Shown here piece by piece: positions 12,751 through 24,700 of a stretch of 64,000 nucleotides of DNA. The translations under genes were made by a program, and so were the position numbers. This stretch comes from Oreohelix idahoensis (taxonomy: Eukaryota; Mollusca; Gastropoda; Stylommatophora; Oreohelicidae): NCBI GenBank assembly GCA_024509875.1, contig JAMPIV010016262.1, positions 446,501 to 510,500 on the forward strand, in the 5' to 3' direction. The notes beneath the pieces were generated by a model. It saw only the letters and a program-made list of their open reading frames with translations. It was not told the DNA's origin and searched no databases. Position 1 is the stretch's first letter. Every line of letters starts with the position of its first letter.

Positions 12751-15700
12751 CATAGTCAGCCTGTGCTCACTGGTTATTTTATCAGATGTCACCCGTTCAA
12801 GGATAATGCAACTTATTTGTTCTTTGCTTGTCTGTTAATTTGCTGTCTTACTTATTTATTTATTTTTGTGTTGGTTGAGGTGTGGGAATGATGCCTTTTA
12901 TTCCTGTTCTTTACAAAGAGAAACCATTAACCAGAAGATGGACTGTTTACATATCTATTTTTTTCAATATTTATTTTGTGAGGACTGGAAGCAGTCCATA
13001 GGAAGTTGCAGTGTACACTGGCCTTAGCCCAGTATCCACGGGCAGCCAACTCATTCTTTACTACATCTTATCTTTTCCTGTGTTGTCTCCCATGATCTGG
13101 TATACACACACCCCCCCCCCCCCCCCGACTTTTCAGTGTGTGCTTCTGTTCTTTTTGCTTCTTTTTTTAACTTTTATTTTTAGTATTTCTCAAGATCATA
13201 ATGGTTGATGTTGTCTTTTTGGTTTTTAGTGATTTTGTGGGATTATAGGTCTTCTTCTATAGGGACCGCATCATTAGGTGTAGATGATTATGTCTGTTTA
13301 CAGCATTATGTTCCTGGTGTTTTCTTACATTTAGTTGTTAACATTCACATGTGTAGTCTTTTTGGACTGTCCACAGTGTGTGTTTGTTTGTTTGTTTTTT
13401 GGTACTCTTTCTCATTTTCCATAAATTTTACCTGATGTCAGATTTTGTTCCAGTTTTTCGCTTCTTAAAAATGCCTGGCAAAAGTGGACTGCCTGTTTGA
13501 AAAAGATTGATATCATCATCATGTCCTTGTCTGCTCCTAATGGAGCAAGGAAGAACCCTTGCAGCTGTTATTGTTAATCTTTCTCTAGTTCTCACTTTCC
13601 ATATCTTACAGGTGGTGTATACCTTCTTCTGACACAGCCTTGAAAGACATATGCTGTAAACCAAAAGCTTCTTCTGCTTTATGTTTTTGTGGTAAAGTGG
13701 GATGTTATAAATATTTATAGGGGACTTAGTGTACTGACTGAGGTCAGCTGTGAAGGTATCTGTATCTAATAGGTGTAGTGTTTTACAGATAACCTTACTT
13801 GCTACCACATTATGCCTCAGTCAGAATTATTCTGGAATATTGTGATGACTACGTTAAATGTCTAGGGTATGTATATGATGAAGTGTAAGTCACAACAACA
13901 ACAGACAGATAAACAATTTAATTTATTCCACCACACGTGACAACACTGTGACACTCACACACATGTACCATTCTATAAGACTATCTTAAATGAGTCACTG
14001 GTAAATTTTCAAATATCAATATGTATTAAGCACTTTCATTAATATATATGTCCTGATTCAACTACAAAGTGAACCAGGAATCACAATCAATTTTAATTAC
14101 AATTTATATGTACAGAATCTATCAATAAGAACCTTGTAGCGACATATTTTATTAATATTATCCTATGTGTGTCAGTTGTGTAGTAGTAATATGAGGTAAT
14201 ACTGGTTTGGTTTTTTCAAGCTATGTTGTTATTTGTCATCATGACTTCAAGTGTTTGTTTATCTTGTAAATGGTATGGGGAAAAGTTCACAGTTCCTATC
14301 AATTTAAACACTGTATTTTCCCTCTGGTTTATTATAAAGTCAGATTTGACGGGGGGGTGGGTGGGGGGGGGGGGGGGGGGCATAATGTTGAGCTCCACTG
14401 GCCACATAGGCTTATCTTTCGTGATGGCGGCAGGATAAGACTCCTCTGCTCGATAGCCTCCCTGTGTTCTGGAGACACCTCACTGGTCACTATCTGGACC
14501 CAGGAGTATGCTGTCAGCCTCTAGGTTCAGCAAAGCTCAGACCAGGTGCTGCTCAATAGCTTTAGGACCACGGTCCCTGAAACAAGAAGGTTGTACCTCC
14601 TACTTCATAACTAGTTTATAATCCATTTACAGACTGAACACAATACATAACAAACACTGAGTTCAGAGCGGTAGGCCAACTGTCAGCTTCATCTGAAATA
14701 ATTTACACCAGTATATTCCTCCCTAATGGTTACTACGCCTCTGCAATTCCAGCATTATTTCTTTCTAGTCAATAATATAGGTGTCAGTGTACTGTTTGGC
14801 AATTCCATGCAGTTTTACTTTCCTCCGACACCTTCTGTTCAGGTTGGAGCACTATATAGGCTTTACCTCATGTTCGCTACTGAACCACACATATATACAG
14901 ACATAAATTATCAATTTACATTCAATTTTCATTAAAAAGATATTGAATATATCAAGCTTACCACAATTCATGGAATAATACACAGTTACGTTGAATGGCA
15001 ATGAATATAGCACAACTTCGATCTGCCGATGTCCCAGGCTTTTATTTAGAAAAATATGCACTGGTGCTCAACGCACTGGTTCTGTAGTAAGTTTATTTGA
15101 ACATGTGGTGGTGACCTGACGCCTCTGATTGACTATATTCGCGGGTCTAACCAATCGTGCCATGTTTACCCAATCGTTTGAAAAAAAGTACTCCTACTCC
15201 CGTTTCCCCTGACAACAAAAGATAGTATTTATAGCCCGACTAATCGTGTTTAGCCTTACATTTCTTGCGCTCCAATCAAATCGGATTTAACATGGAGACC
15301 CATTTCCCGTACAATGGTGGTGTGAAAATCTGCCACTGAGCGATTCTGATTTTGGGTGTTGTCTGACATCCCTCACTATTTCTTTTGGCTATAATTTGGT
15401 AATTCCTAGACTATTTGCGTAACGTTTAACATATTCTTTGTCAGCAAGTCCTAAGGAACCCAAATATACAAATTTAAAGGAGCTAAGTGGCTGCGTTCAA
15501 AATATGCATTTTCTTCTACCTCCTGTTTACTTCGAATACGATGTGGTGTCTGGGTACTGTAATGTTTTCAAACGTAAACCAGTATAATGTCATGTTTCCT
15601 AATAAGCGTTTTGTGAGTTTTTAAAAACTAACTCTCGTGTGTGTAGTGTTTTTTTTATCACTGTCGATTTGAAAAAAGCTAGTGCTTGTGGCCTTACACG

Positions 15701-18700
15701 CGTGATGGTAGTAATTGTGTATCGCGAGACGCGTGTTTAGTGTTGCATGCGTTCCGGCTTTCAGCCTCTCCCTTTCTTTCTATCTTTAGTCCATCTGTCT
15801 TTCGTTTTTTGGTAACGTAGTGTATAAAATGACATGAATGGAATTTTAAATCTAGGTCATCTTGCGTATCTCAAGGTTTTTCTTAGAAATGGAGTACACA
15901 TTTTATTGTGTTGGGGAAACGCGTGTATGCTGCAGAAGGCTTTTACTATCAACGTGAAACGTTACAATTTGCAGACGAAGGAGAAAACAAGGGGGATTTC
16001 GAGTACAGTCATTGTGACAGCACTGTTCTTTACCATTCTTCTTTCCTTTTATTGAATTTATGTGTTAGGCTTTACATTTACCTGATAATTTATATATGTG
16101 GATTAGAATTTCTCACGACAGTTTTCTCTCTGTTAATCTCATGGTAAAACTAGAAAACCATTCAGTGTAGCTCCTGTGGGGAGGAGTCTCACAGGAGGCA
16201 AAGCAAGAATAGGATTACTGTACCTTTAGGTAGATTGTATGCGGTGACTCCCAACTAAGATGGTTTGGCCATGTCTGCAGAATGGGATAAGATCGGCTAC
16301 CACGACAAGCATGGGAAACAATGATCAGGCATCGGGGTCTTTAATGCTATGTGACTACCAAGAGGAAAAAAAGAAACTGTTCTCTGTGGATAATTCATTC
16401 CTTGCTCTTCAGCTCCGATTGAAGCATAGGTCTTCAATGAGTTCATGCCTTCTTCTCCTGTGCCATCTGTTCCAGGTCTTTCCATGTTTTCTATTTCATA
16501 TCTGTCTCCTATCCCCTTCTTCAGTCTGTTTCTCTTACATTGGGAATCCCAGAACAAGGGCTGTCTTGGAGTGCTATCAACTGATGTCCTCAATGCTTGC
16601 TGTTAAAGTAGACTTTATTTACACAAGCTTTATGCAGAACTACAGTACCTGTACTGGTTTCTGTACAAATCTGTGCAGAATTTACATACAGCTACTTATG
16701 ATGGTACCTGCAGAAAACTATACCAACATAATATTGTTATACAGACTTATACTTAATATATAGACTCACGTGTTACAAAGATATTGTATATCAAGGTGAA
16801 CCTGTGTAATTCAGACATTAACAAATTCACATACTGTGTGAGTCTTTGTTTGTTTGTATTACTAGAGTTTTTGCAGTACTCTTAAATACATTTTTTGATA
16901 AATCCAAGTGCTGTCTTTGTTTTGATGATTGTAATAGTTTTTTTTTTTTAGCTGAGTTGTAATTGCACATATGTGGTATTGCTGGTCTTTAACATACTGA
17001 GCTGTACTTTTCTGTGTATAAATACCAGTAGAAAAACAAAACAGACATCTAAGCCTAGGCATAAACGAAAAATGTGATATGGAAATTATTAAGAAGCCTA
17101 GAGTTTATCAGTTTTAGAGAAAAAAAAGCCTAAACAATATAGCAAAGTGCCCGTTGTAGTCTCTGGGGGGCCTCTATTGAGACAAAGAAATAATAGAACT
17201 GACCACTGCGCCCTTAGACATGTCCTACAAGGTGACTAATATGAGGTTGAGCTGACTTTCCACATCATGTACAAGGTGACTAATATGAGGTTGAGCTGAC
17301 TTTCCACATCATGTACAAGGTGACTAATATGAGGTTGAGCTGACTTTCCACATCATGTACAAGGTGGCTAATATGAGGTTGAGCTGACTTTCCACATCAT
17401 GTACAAGGTGACTAATATGAGGTTGAGCTGACTTTCCACATCATGTACAAGGTGACTAATATGAGGTTGAGCTGACTTTCCACATCATGTACAAGGTGAC
17501 TAATATGAGGTTGAGCTGACTTTCCACAAGAGGACTGGCCACCATTGGTGGCATCATGCTCCACATGGAGAGCAGAGGAAAAATGATGAGGATAATAATA
17601 GCAACGTTATAAATGAAATGGAAATACATAATTTGTTCATGCACTATCTTAAAATGATGTCCACAGCTCTTTCATCCAGGGAGCACATTTGACCTCACTT
17701 ATCTCAAGCTGTTTCGTATTTTGGACAGTCTCAGGTGACATTCACTTTGTTATAAAATTTATTTATTATTTTTTAAAACAAAATAACCTCCTTACAAGTC
17801 ATACAATTTTGAACCTTGTTTTTTTTATCAGGTATGTTGTGCTATTGATTCAGCTGCTTTTCAGATTATAAGCCTTCAACAGAATTCATGTATATCTTAT
17901 TATTTTGTTTGATATAGTAGTATTCCATAAATATGTTTAGGATGAATTTTGATGCACTTGTGTTACATTATGGAACATATATATATATATATATATATTA
18001 TCCTACACACTTAAAGTGTGTAGGATAATATATATTAATGCTTCAAAATGTTTAGATGATTTGCACAGTATGATAATCTATCAGGATAATATATCAGTAC
18101 GCTGTGAATGTTTAGGGTTGATATATCAGTGACCGCAAATGTTTTGGATAATATAAAGGTGGCTGTAAATGTTATGGATGATAATCAGTGACTGTAAATG
18201 TTTTGGATGATATAACAGTGACTGTAAATGTTGTGGATGATATAACAGTGACTGTAAATGTTTTGGATGATGTAACAGTGACTGTAAATGTTATGAATGA
18301 TATAACAGTAACTGTAAATGTTATGGATGATACAACAGTGACTGTAAATATTGTGGATGACATATAAGCACAGTATGACTGTTTCAGATTGTGCTGTAGT
18401 GCACTGTAACTATATAGGATGATGAATTTGTGTATTATGAATTTTTAGGATGATACATTTATGTGCATAGAATGTTTGGATGAAGTGATTACAATAACAT
18501 TTGTGGATTCATGATTTCAGATCAAAGCTCCAGCATCATTTGAGCGAAGTCCTGAAAACTGTTCCTGGTGTATCTAAGGAGTGGGCCAGCTTTGGTAAAG
18601 TGTGCACACCTCGTATGCTGCTTTTCTTTGAAAGTCCAGCCATAGACATTCAGCCAGAGGAAGCAGAGTGTGCTTTTCCAAAGACAACTAAGGTGGATTT

Positions 18701-21700
18701 TGTTGACCTTTATTGTCACTTGTTATATTAGTTGTTTTTTTTTTTAACTTGTTTTATTATTTTTGTGATGACTCTGATGATCACCAGATGCAAGACAAAA
18801 TGAAAATAACTATAAGAGAGGTCACAGCAAGTGGGTCTGAAAATAATAAGAATAAGTGCAGGCAATGATAACAATATTGCACATGAAGAAACACCATTAC
18901 AAGATGTAGGGTCATACGTATGCCTTGGGAGCAGTGTAGACACTGCTGGAGGAACAGACAATGGTATCAAAATAATATACAAAGGGCTAGAGAAGTTGTC
19001 ATTGTGTTGTTAAATATATGGAGATCATAAGGAATCAAGTTCAACACAAAAATCTGAATCTTTAAATGTCAAGTCGGTCCTATTGTATGGCTCTGAAACA
19101 TGGAGATATGTTCATCAGTGAGTGCTTGCGTAGAATAGAAAAAAAAATATTAAAGAATGACAAAGATCACTAATGTGGAATTGATGACAAGAACAGACGT
19201 GCCTGCGGAACAATTGGCAGACGTTTGTTGAAGGCCTATGCTCCAAGGGGGAGCTGAGGAGTAATGAATGGTTCAGAAAGTTATTTGTTATGTTTTCATT
19301 TGAGCAGAAACCCACTCCCATGAAGAAACTGCAGTTGAGTATGGAGGACATGATCTACAGAGTGCTGCGTAAAAACAGAGCTATTACCAATATCTCGTGA
19401 GTGTAGATAGATAACGTATTGTTTTTGTTTGCTGGATGGATTTTTTTGAAAACCTGGGCTTCTTTATGGGTTGTTGGAATGTCTTCATAATTGATTCTTT
19501 TCTCTTTCTCATATTAGTATTGATCTGTTTTTTGATCTTGGTGATTTGGTTTGCATATTCTAGGGTTTTTTATTTAAACATTTTTTTAGTCTAATTGTTG
19601 ATGACTATGTTTTGGTCAACTTTAAAAATAATCATATACTTTGTCATTGTTTTTTTCTTTGCCTCTCTCAATATCCTGACTTTTTTGTCTGCAGTCAGTT
19701 TTCCTTCTTTTCTTTGTGAGTTTCATTGAGCTTAAAGCCAGTACTTCAGCTGGTCCCCTGGTGGGACCCCCCCCCCCCCCTCTACCCCTCCACACTGTGA
19801 TCATTCTTGTGCTCTTGCCGCTGTAGTTTTTGTAGCAATTTGTTTTACATGATGAGGCTGTGCTTGAGGCTGTGCTTGAGGCTATCTGTTTAATTTAAAT
19901 GTGGAAACAGTTAAGAAAAGAATGTCAGAACTAATATCAATATGAAAACAGTTAAGAATGTGGGCACTAATATAAATGTGAATACAGTTAAGGAAAAAGA
20001 AAAGTGAGAACTAATATAAATGTGAAAACAGTTAAGAATGTGAGAACTAATCTAAATGTGAAAACAGTTAAGAATGTGAGAACTAATATAAATGTGAAAA
20101 CAGTTAAAAATGTGAGCACTACTATAAATGTGAAAACAGCTAAGAAAAAAGAATGTGAGAACTAATCAAAGTGTGAAAACAGTTAAGAATATGAGAAGAT
20201 GTCTAATGGTTCGGTCGCTTACGTTAAAGTCTGTTAGATCATAATGAGAACTAACACCAACTTCAACAACCATATCAATCTCCATTAATATATTGTATCA
20301 CAAATAAGTCACAATGGGCGCAGGGCCATTACAAATATTGGAGACATAACAAATCCCGAGTATTCTACTATCACTGATCCCTGGAATAACTACAGCCACA
20401 AAATAGGCTACTTCATAAATCCACTGCACAACTCTGGCCCTCTACTCACGCACTACTATAGACATCCACCCTTCTCTACGCTCTTCGCTGTCTCCTGTCT
20501 GCTGTCTACTCTCTACTGACTCAACTCTCTACTGACCCAACACACTACTGACTCAACACACTACTGACTCAACACACATCTCTCTCTGACTGACCCCTTT
20601 CATTCGTATTCACCAAACACGTGAAAACCTTCTACACTCCACTGAGCTTCATTCACGCATACTATAGCTAACAGCTTGTCTTAACCTCTGCTCACAACAT
20701 TGCTTGTAACTAAAATATTACAAGGCAAGCATTCCCAGCTCACAACAACTCACATGACTAATAAACTCCCGCTGGAGCATGGGAACATTCATACATGCAA
20801 AATACCCTCAAAACACTCCGTGACATCCACCCCTTTCCCCACGTGAAAAACGGGTTTTTCACAGAGGAGACAGAGATGGGAGTCCTATACATCCTCAAAC
20901 CCAAAATACATCATCAAAGTAAACAATGCTTCCATTCACTATATCGAACCTCATAATAATAATAGCATACCCATTATTCTCTCGGCAATCACATTCAATA
21001 TTTCTAACATTAAACAAATTCACCTTCACAGCAAAGAAATGCATGCACAATCTTCAAAATTCATGTAAAGTCATCAAAATTATACAAATGAAACTACATG
21101 CAAGAATGCTCAATCAAAATTAAAATCCACTCGTCTGGTATCTTCTTCTTCATAACCCTCCACTCCCAAAGGAGCATAGGCCTTCAACAAACACATGCCA
21201 AGTCCTCTTGTCACGTGCCATCATCTCAAGTTCTTTCCACATTCTCCTCGTCATTTTCACCTCTGTTTCCAGCTCTCTTCTCCATGTGCTTCTTGGTCTA
21301 CCTCTGCCTCTCTTGCCCTGGGGGTTCCAGAACAAGGACTGCCTTGTAATGCTATCAACAGGTCTCCTCAGTGTGTGTCCAATCCATCGCCATCGTCTTC
21401 TTCTCATCACTTGTTCCACTGGCACTTGTCTAGTTCTTGTCCTCAGTTCCACGTTGGTAACCTTGTCATACCATTTCAATCCCTCTATATAATGTAGCGT
21501 CTGATTGACAGAGTGGTTAGAGAAGTGGTCTCTCATGGCAAAGGTGCCGTGTTCGAATCACATTACCAACACACTCCAGTCTACCCAGCTGTAAATGTGT
21601 ACCTGACTTTGAGTTAGGGAAGGAAAAGGCAGCGAGGAAGGGAACTGGTCACCCCCACCTCTCGATGCTGGACCTAGTATGGTGAAGTCTGTAACACTTT

Positions 21701-24700
21701 TCTCCCCTACAACAGTATCTATTATGGGACTACCTTGACCTTTAAATCTAAACAGATTCTTTCCAGTTTGTTCATGTTATCTTTGAGTTTACAGTTTATC
21801 TTCTGCTTTCTGGATCATGTAGCACATCTTTCCTAAAACCTGATTGAATACTTATAATAATCTCATCTACTGAGCCAGAGACAGATGACTTAGATGGGTG
21901 ACTTTACAGTTTTGTGTTTGTGTGATATTCTAAATGGTCTCATCTACTGAGCCATAGACAGATGACTTAGACAGGTGACTTTACAGTTTTGTGTTTGTGT
22001 GATATTCTAAATGGTCTCATCTACTGAGCTACAGGCAGGTGACTTTACAATTTTGTGTTTGTGTGATATTCTAAATGGTCTCGTCTACTGAGTTACAGAC
22101 AGGTGACTTTACAATTTTGTGTTTGTGTGATATTCCAAATGGTGTCATCCACTGAACCAGAGACAGATGGCTTAGACAGGTGACTTTACAATTTTGTGTT
22201 GTGATATTTTAAATGGTCTCATCCACTGAGCTACAGACAGGTGACTTTACAATTTTGTATCTGTGTGATATTATTCTTCTTCTTTGTACATTTTCAGACA
22301 TCTACTTGAATGTTTTCAAAGAAAGCAGAAGTCAGCTTGAGGCTACTTGCATCTCCTTAGAGCTTTTTCCTGAATGGTACTGGTGATGACCATATGTACT
22401 TTCTCTGTTCCTCATATGTTGAAGCACCTTTGAAGCAGAAGTTCAGCAATCATTTTATTAGTGCCACAATTATACTCAACGGTAGTTCATACCTTTAGCT
22501 TGTTGAATAGATAGTATCCCAATCTGTTGTGGCCCATGTGGAGTTTGAAGATTACCTCTTGTTCTCTTCTGTTGAGCTGGTAGTATGCTGTGATATTCTA
22601 AATGGTCTGATCCACTGAGCTACAAACTGGTGACTTCGCAATCTTGCATTTGTGTGATATTCTGAATGGTCTTAGCTGTCAGGGCAAAGACATGTGACTT
22701 TAAAATTATGTATCAGTGTCATCATGTTATCTCATGTTATCAACATATGTGATGAAATGACATACACATATAACTGAGAATCAGCATGTTTTATGTGTTT
22801 AGACATATTAATCAGTTGCTTCCTGGATAGCTGTCAGAGTGAAGATGATTTTACTTTATTCCACAGGAACAATTCACTGTTTTCCTTGCCCAACAATCAG
22901 CAGTTTGTCTACCTTCTTGCCAAGAGGACAGATGTCTCTGACCCTGTGGACTTTTTAATGGCACTTATGCGGCAGACATGTTTCCCACAGACTGAGGGTA
23001 GCTACAAACCTGCTGTTTAAAAAAAAAAATATTTACCAAGCTTTAGCATAGTGATTTTTACAAGATACATAGGTGAGCTGATGCTAATGACTTGTTCCCA
23101 GGCAGTGAGAAGTGAAAAAAGGAAGAACGCTGATATGTTTTCTTAAGCATGGCTAAGTTGGTGTGACAGAATTTGGAGCAGTTTTTGTTGATATAATTTT
23201 TTTAGGGTTTAGGAGAATTAACATTTAGCTGCTATATGATCAGGTAGATCTGCTGACATCTCCACATCAAAGGTCGGCAGCAATGGATCTCTAACATCTT
23301 CTGTCTCTCGTCTTGATGATTCATTCTGATGGACTATTTCCTGGCCATCAATTATGTTATCTTTCCACTTAACAACACTGTGTTCCTCTTGTATGTTTAC
23401 CTTCAACTCTTCCTTCCGTTATGTTTTCAGTAAGATGTTATGTCTTTCTACATGGTCACAATATTTTAGCTGTCCAACTTTAATCTCATTCATTATGTCT
23501 TTTTTGCATTCCTAGCTTTCCTGAGAAACTCTATTTGTTTTCTTCTCTTTGAAATGCTCCCGACTCTGAGCTTCCGTATGAAAACTGACTAAATTGTCCA
23601 GATTTTTAAAAAAAGTTATTTTTTCCCACATGCTGATAATGTACCAAATTTAACACGTTTGTCATTATATTTGTCCTCTTAAATGTGGCATGTACATTCA
23701 CCTCCTTTCAGAGTCTGCAAGTATGAACCAAAAACCAAAGTCTTACAGTGCAAATCGCAGAAAGGTTAATCCACCTGTACCTGAAATCCTGCCACTGTCT
23801 GCCACCTCAGTTCTTTCATCATCATCTTCATCACCCTCATCATCTTGTAGACAGGAACAGAGTGTTAAGGAGTTTCTTTGGCAAAACATTGAGATGGTCT
23901 TTGCCAAGACTATAAATGACAATGTTGGCAGACATGGGACAGAGCCAGTTTTTGAGGTATCTGCACATTCACAAATACTTTTTGGTTTTCACAGAAAACA
24001 TGCTTTTTTTAAAAATAAACTACAGGTCTATAATCCAAACACCAAAATATTATGAAAATCAAAAGTTTATTTAGGCTACTTTTCAGTAACAATTTGAGTG
24101 ATTTCTGACCATTTTGGGCAACTTTTGATAATTTTTTATAATGCAGATTATGCAGCTTGGGCTATTTTGGGCACATTTGGGCAACTTTTTGAATAATTTG
24201 GGTGACATCTGTAAACTGACAAAAATCCAGTTTCTGAAATAAAGCTGTCTCTAAGGATTTCGGATAAAGTGTTGCATACGTTGTAGTTCTGATATGTTGC
24301 TGGGTTGCTTGTTTTTGTTGGATTGTTACGCTTACTCCATGGGAAGCTTAAGTCTTCTTTGCCGTTCAGTTGTCTGTGAAACACAGGCCTTAAAAAAAAC
24401 AAAAAAAACTTATCTGCACCAGTTCTTTCTCACTTTAACTCTTATTCTCTTTATCTAGTCCATAGAGTTTTTGAAGAGATTTAAAAAGAACAGAATCACT
24501 GGTCCCTTAGGCATGTTGATAATTTAGTTCCTGTTGGTGTGTGTAGTTTTTTTTCATAAAAAGTTTTTGTTTATTGCTATTGTTTGGTAGTTTGGTTGTA
24601 TTTGGTTAGTTTAGTTGTTTAATTTTGTTGGCTTGTGAGATTGAGAACTTCAAGTTGTTTAATTTGGTTGGCTTGTGAGATTGAGAACTTTGTTTAATGT

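Noticed and set aside
12409..12891. Open frames with long Ile/His/Ser or Asp runs
   Set aside because: Pure translation of a GATGAT microsatellite grown from a SINE tail.
13428..13808. 126-codon minus-strand frame
   Set aside because: No recognisable motif and atypical composition; unsupported as a gene or as the missing SMG8 block.
13796..13860. Candidate for the missing SMG8 exon (SELFWNIVMTTLNV before GTATGT)
   Set aside because: A TAG stop precedes the donor and the CHI segment is absent; the similarity is limited to two residues.
16260..16763. 167-codon plus-strand open frame
   Set aside because: Its first part is antisense to an L-B LINE fragment; the remainder has no conserved motif.
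17229..17528. CRISPR-like regular repeats (also 41857-43026, 51340-52984, 58155-58375)
   Set aside because: Head-to-tail tandem units without unique spacers, in a eukaryotic intron; these are minisatellites.
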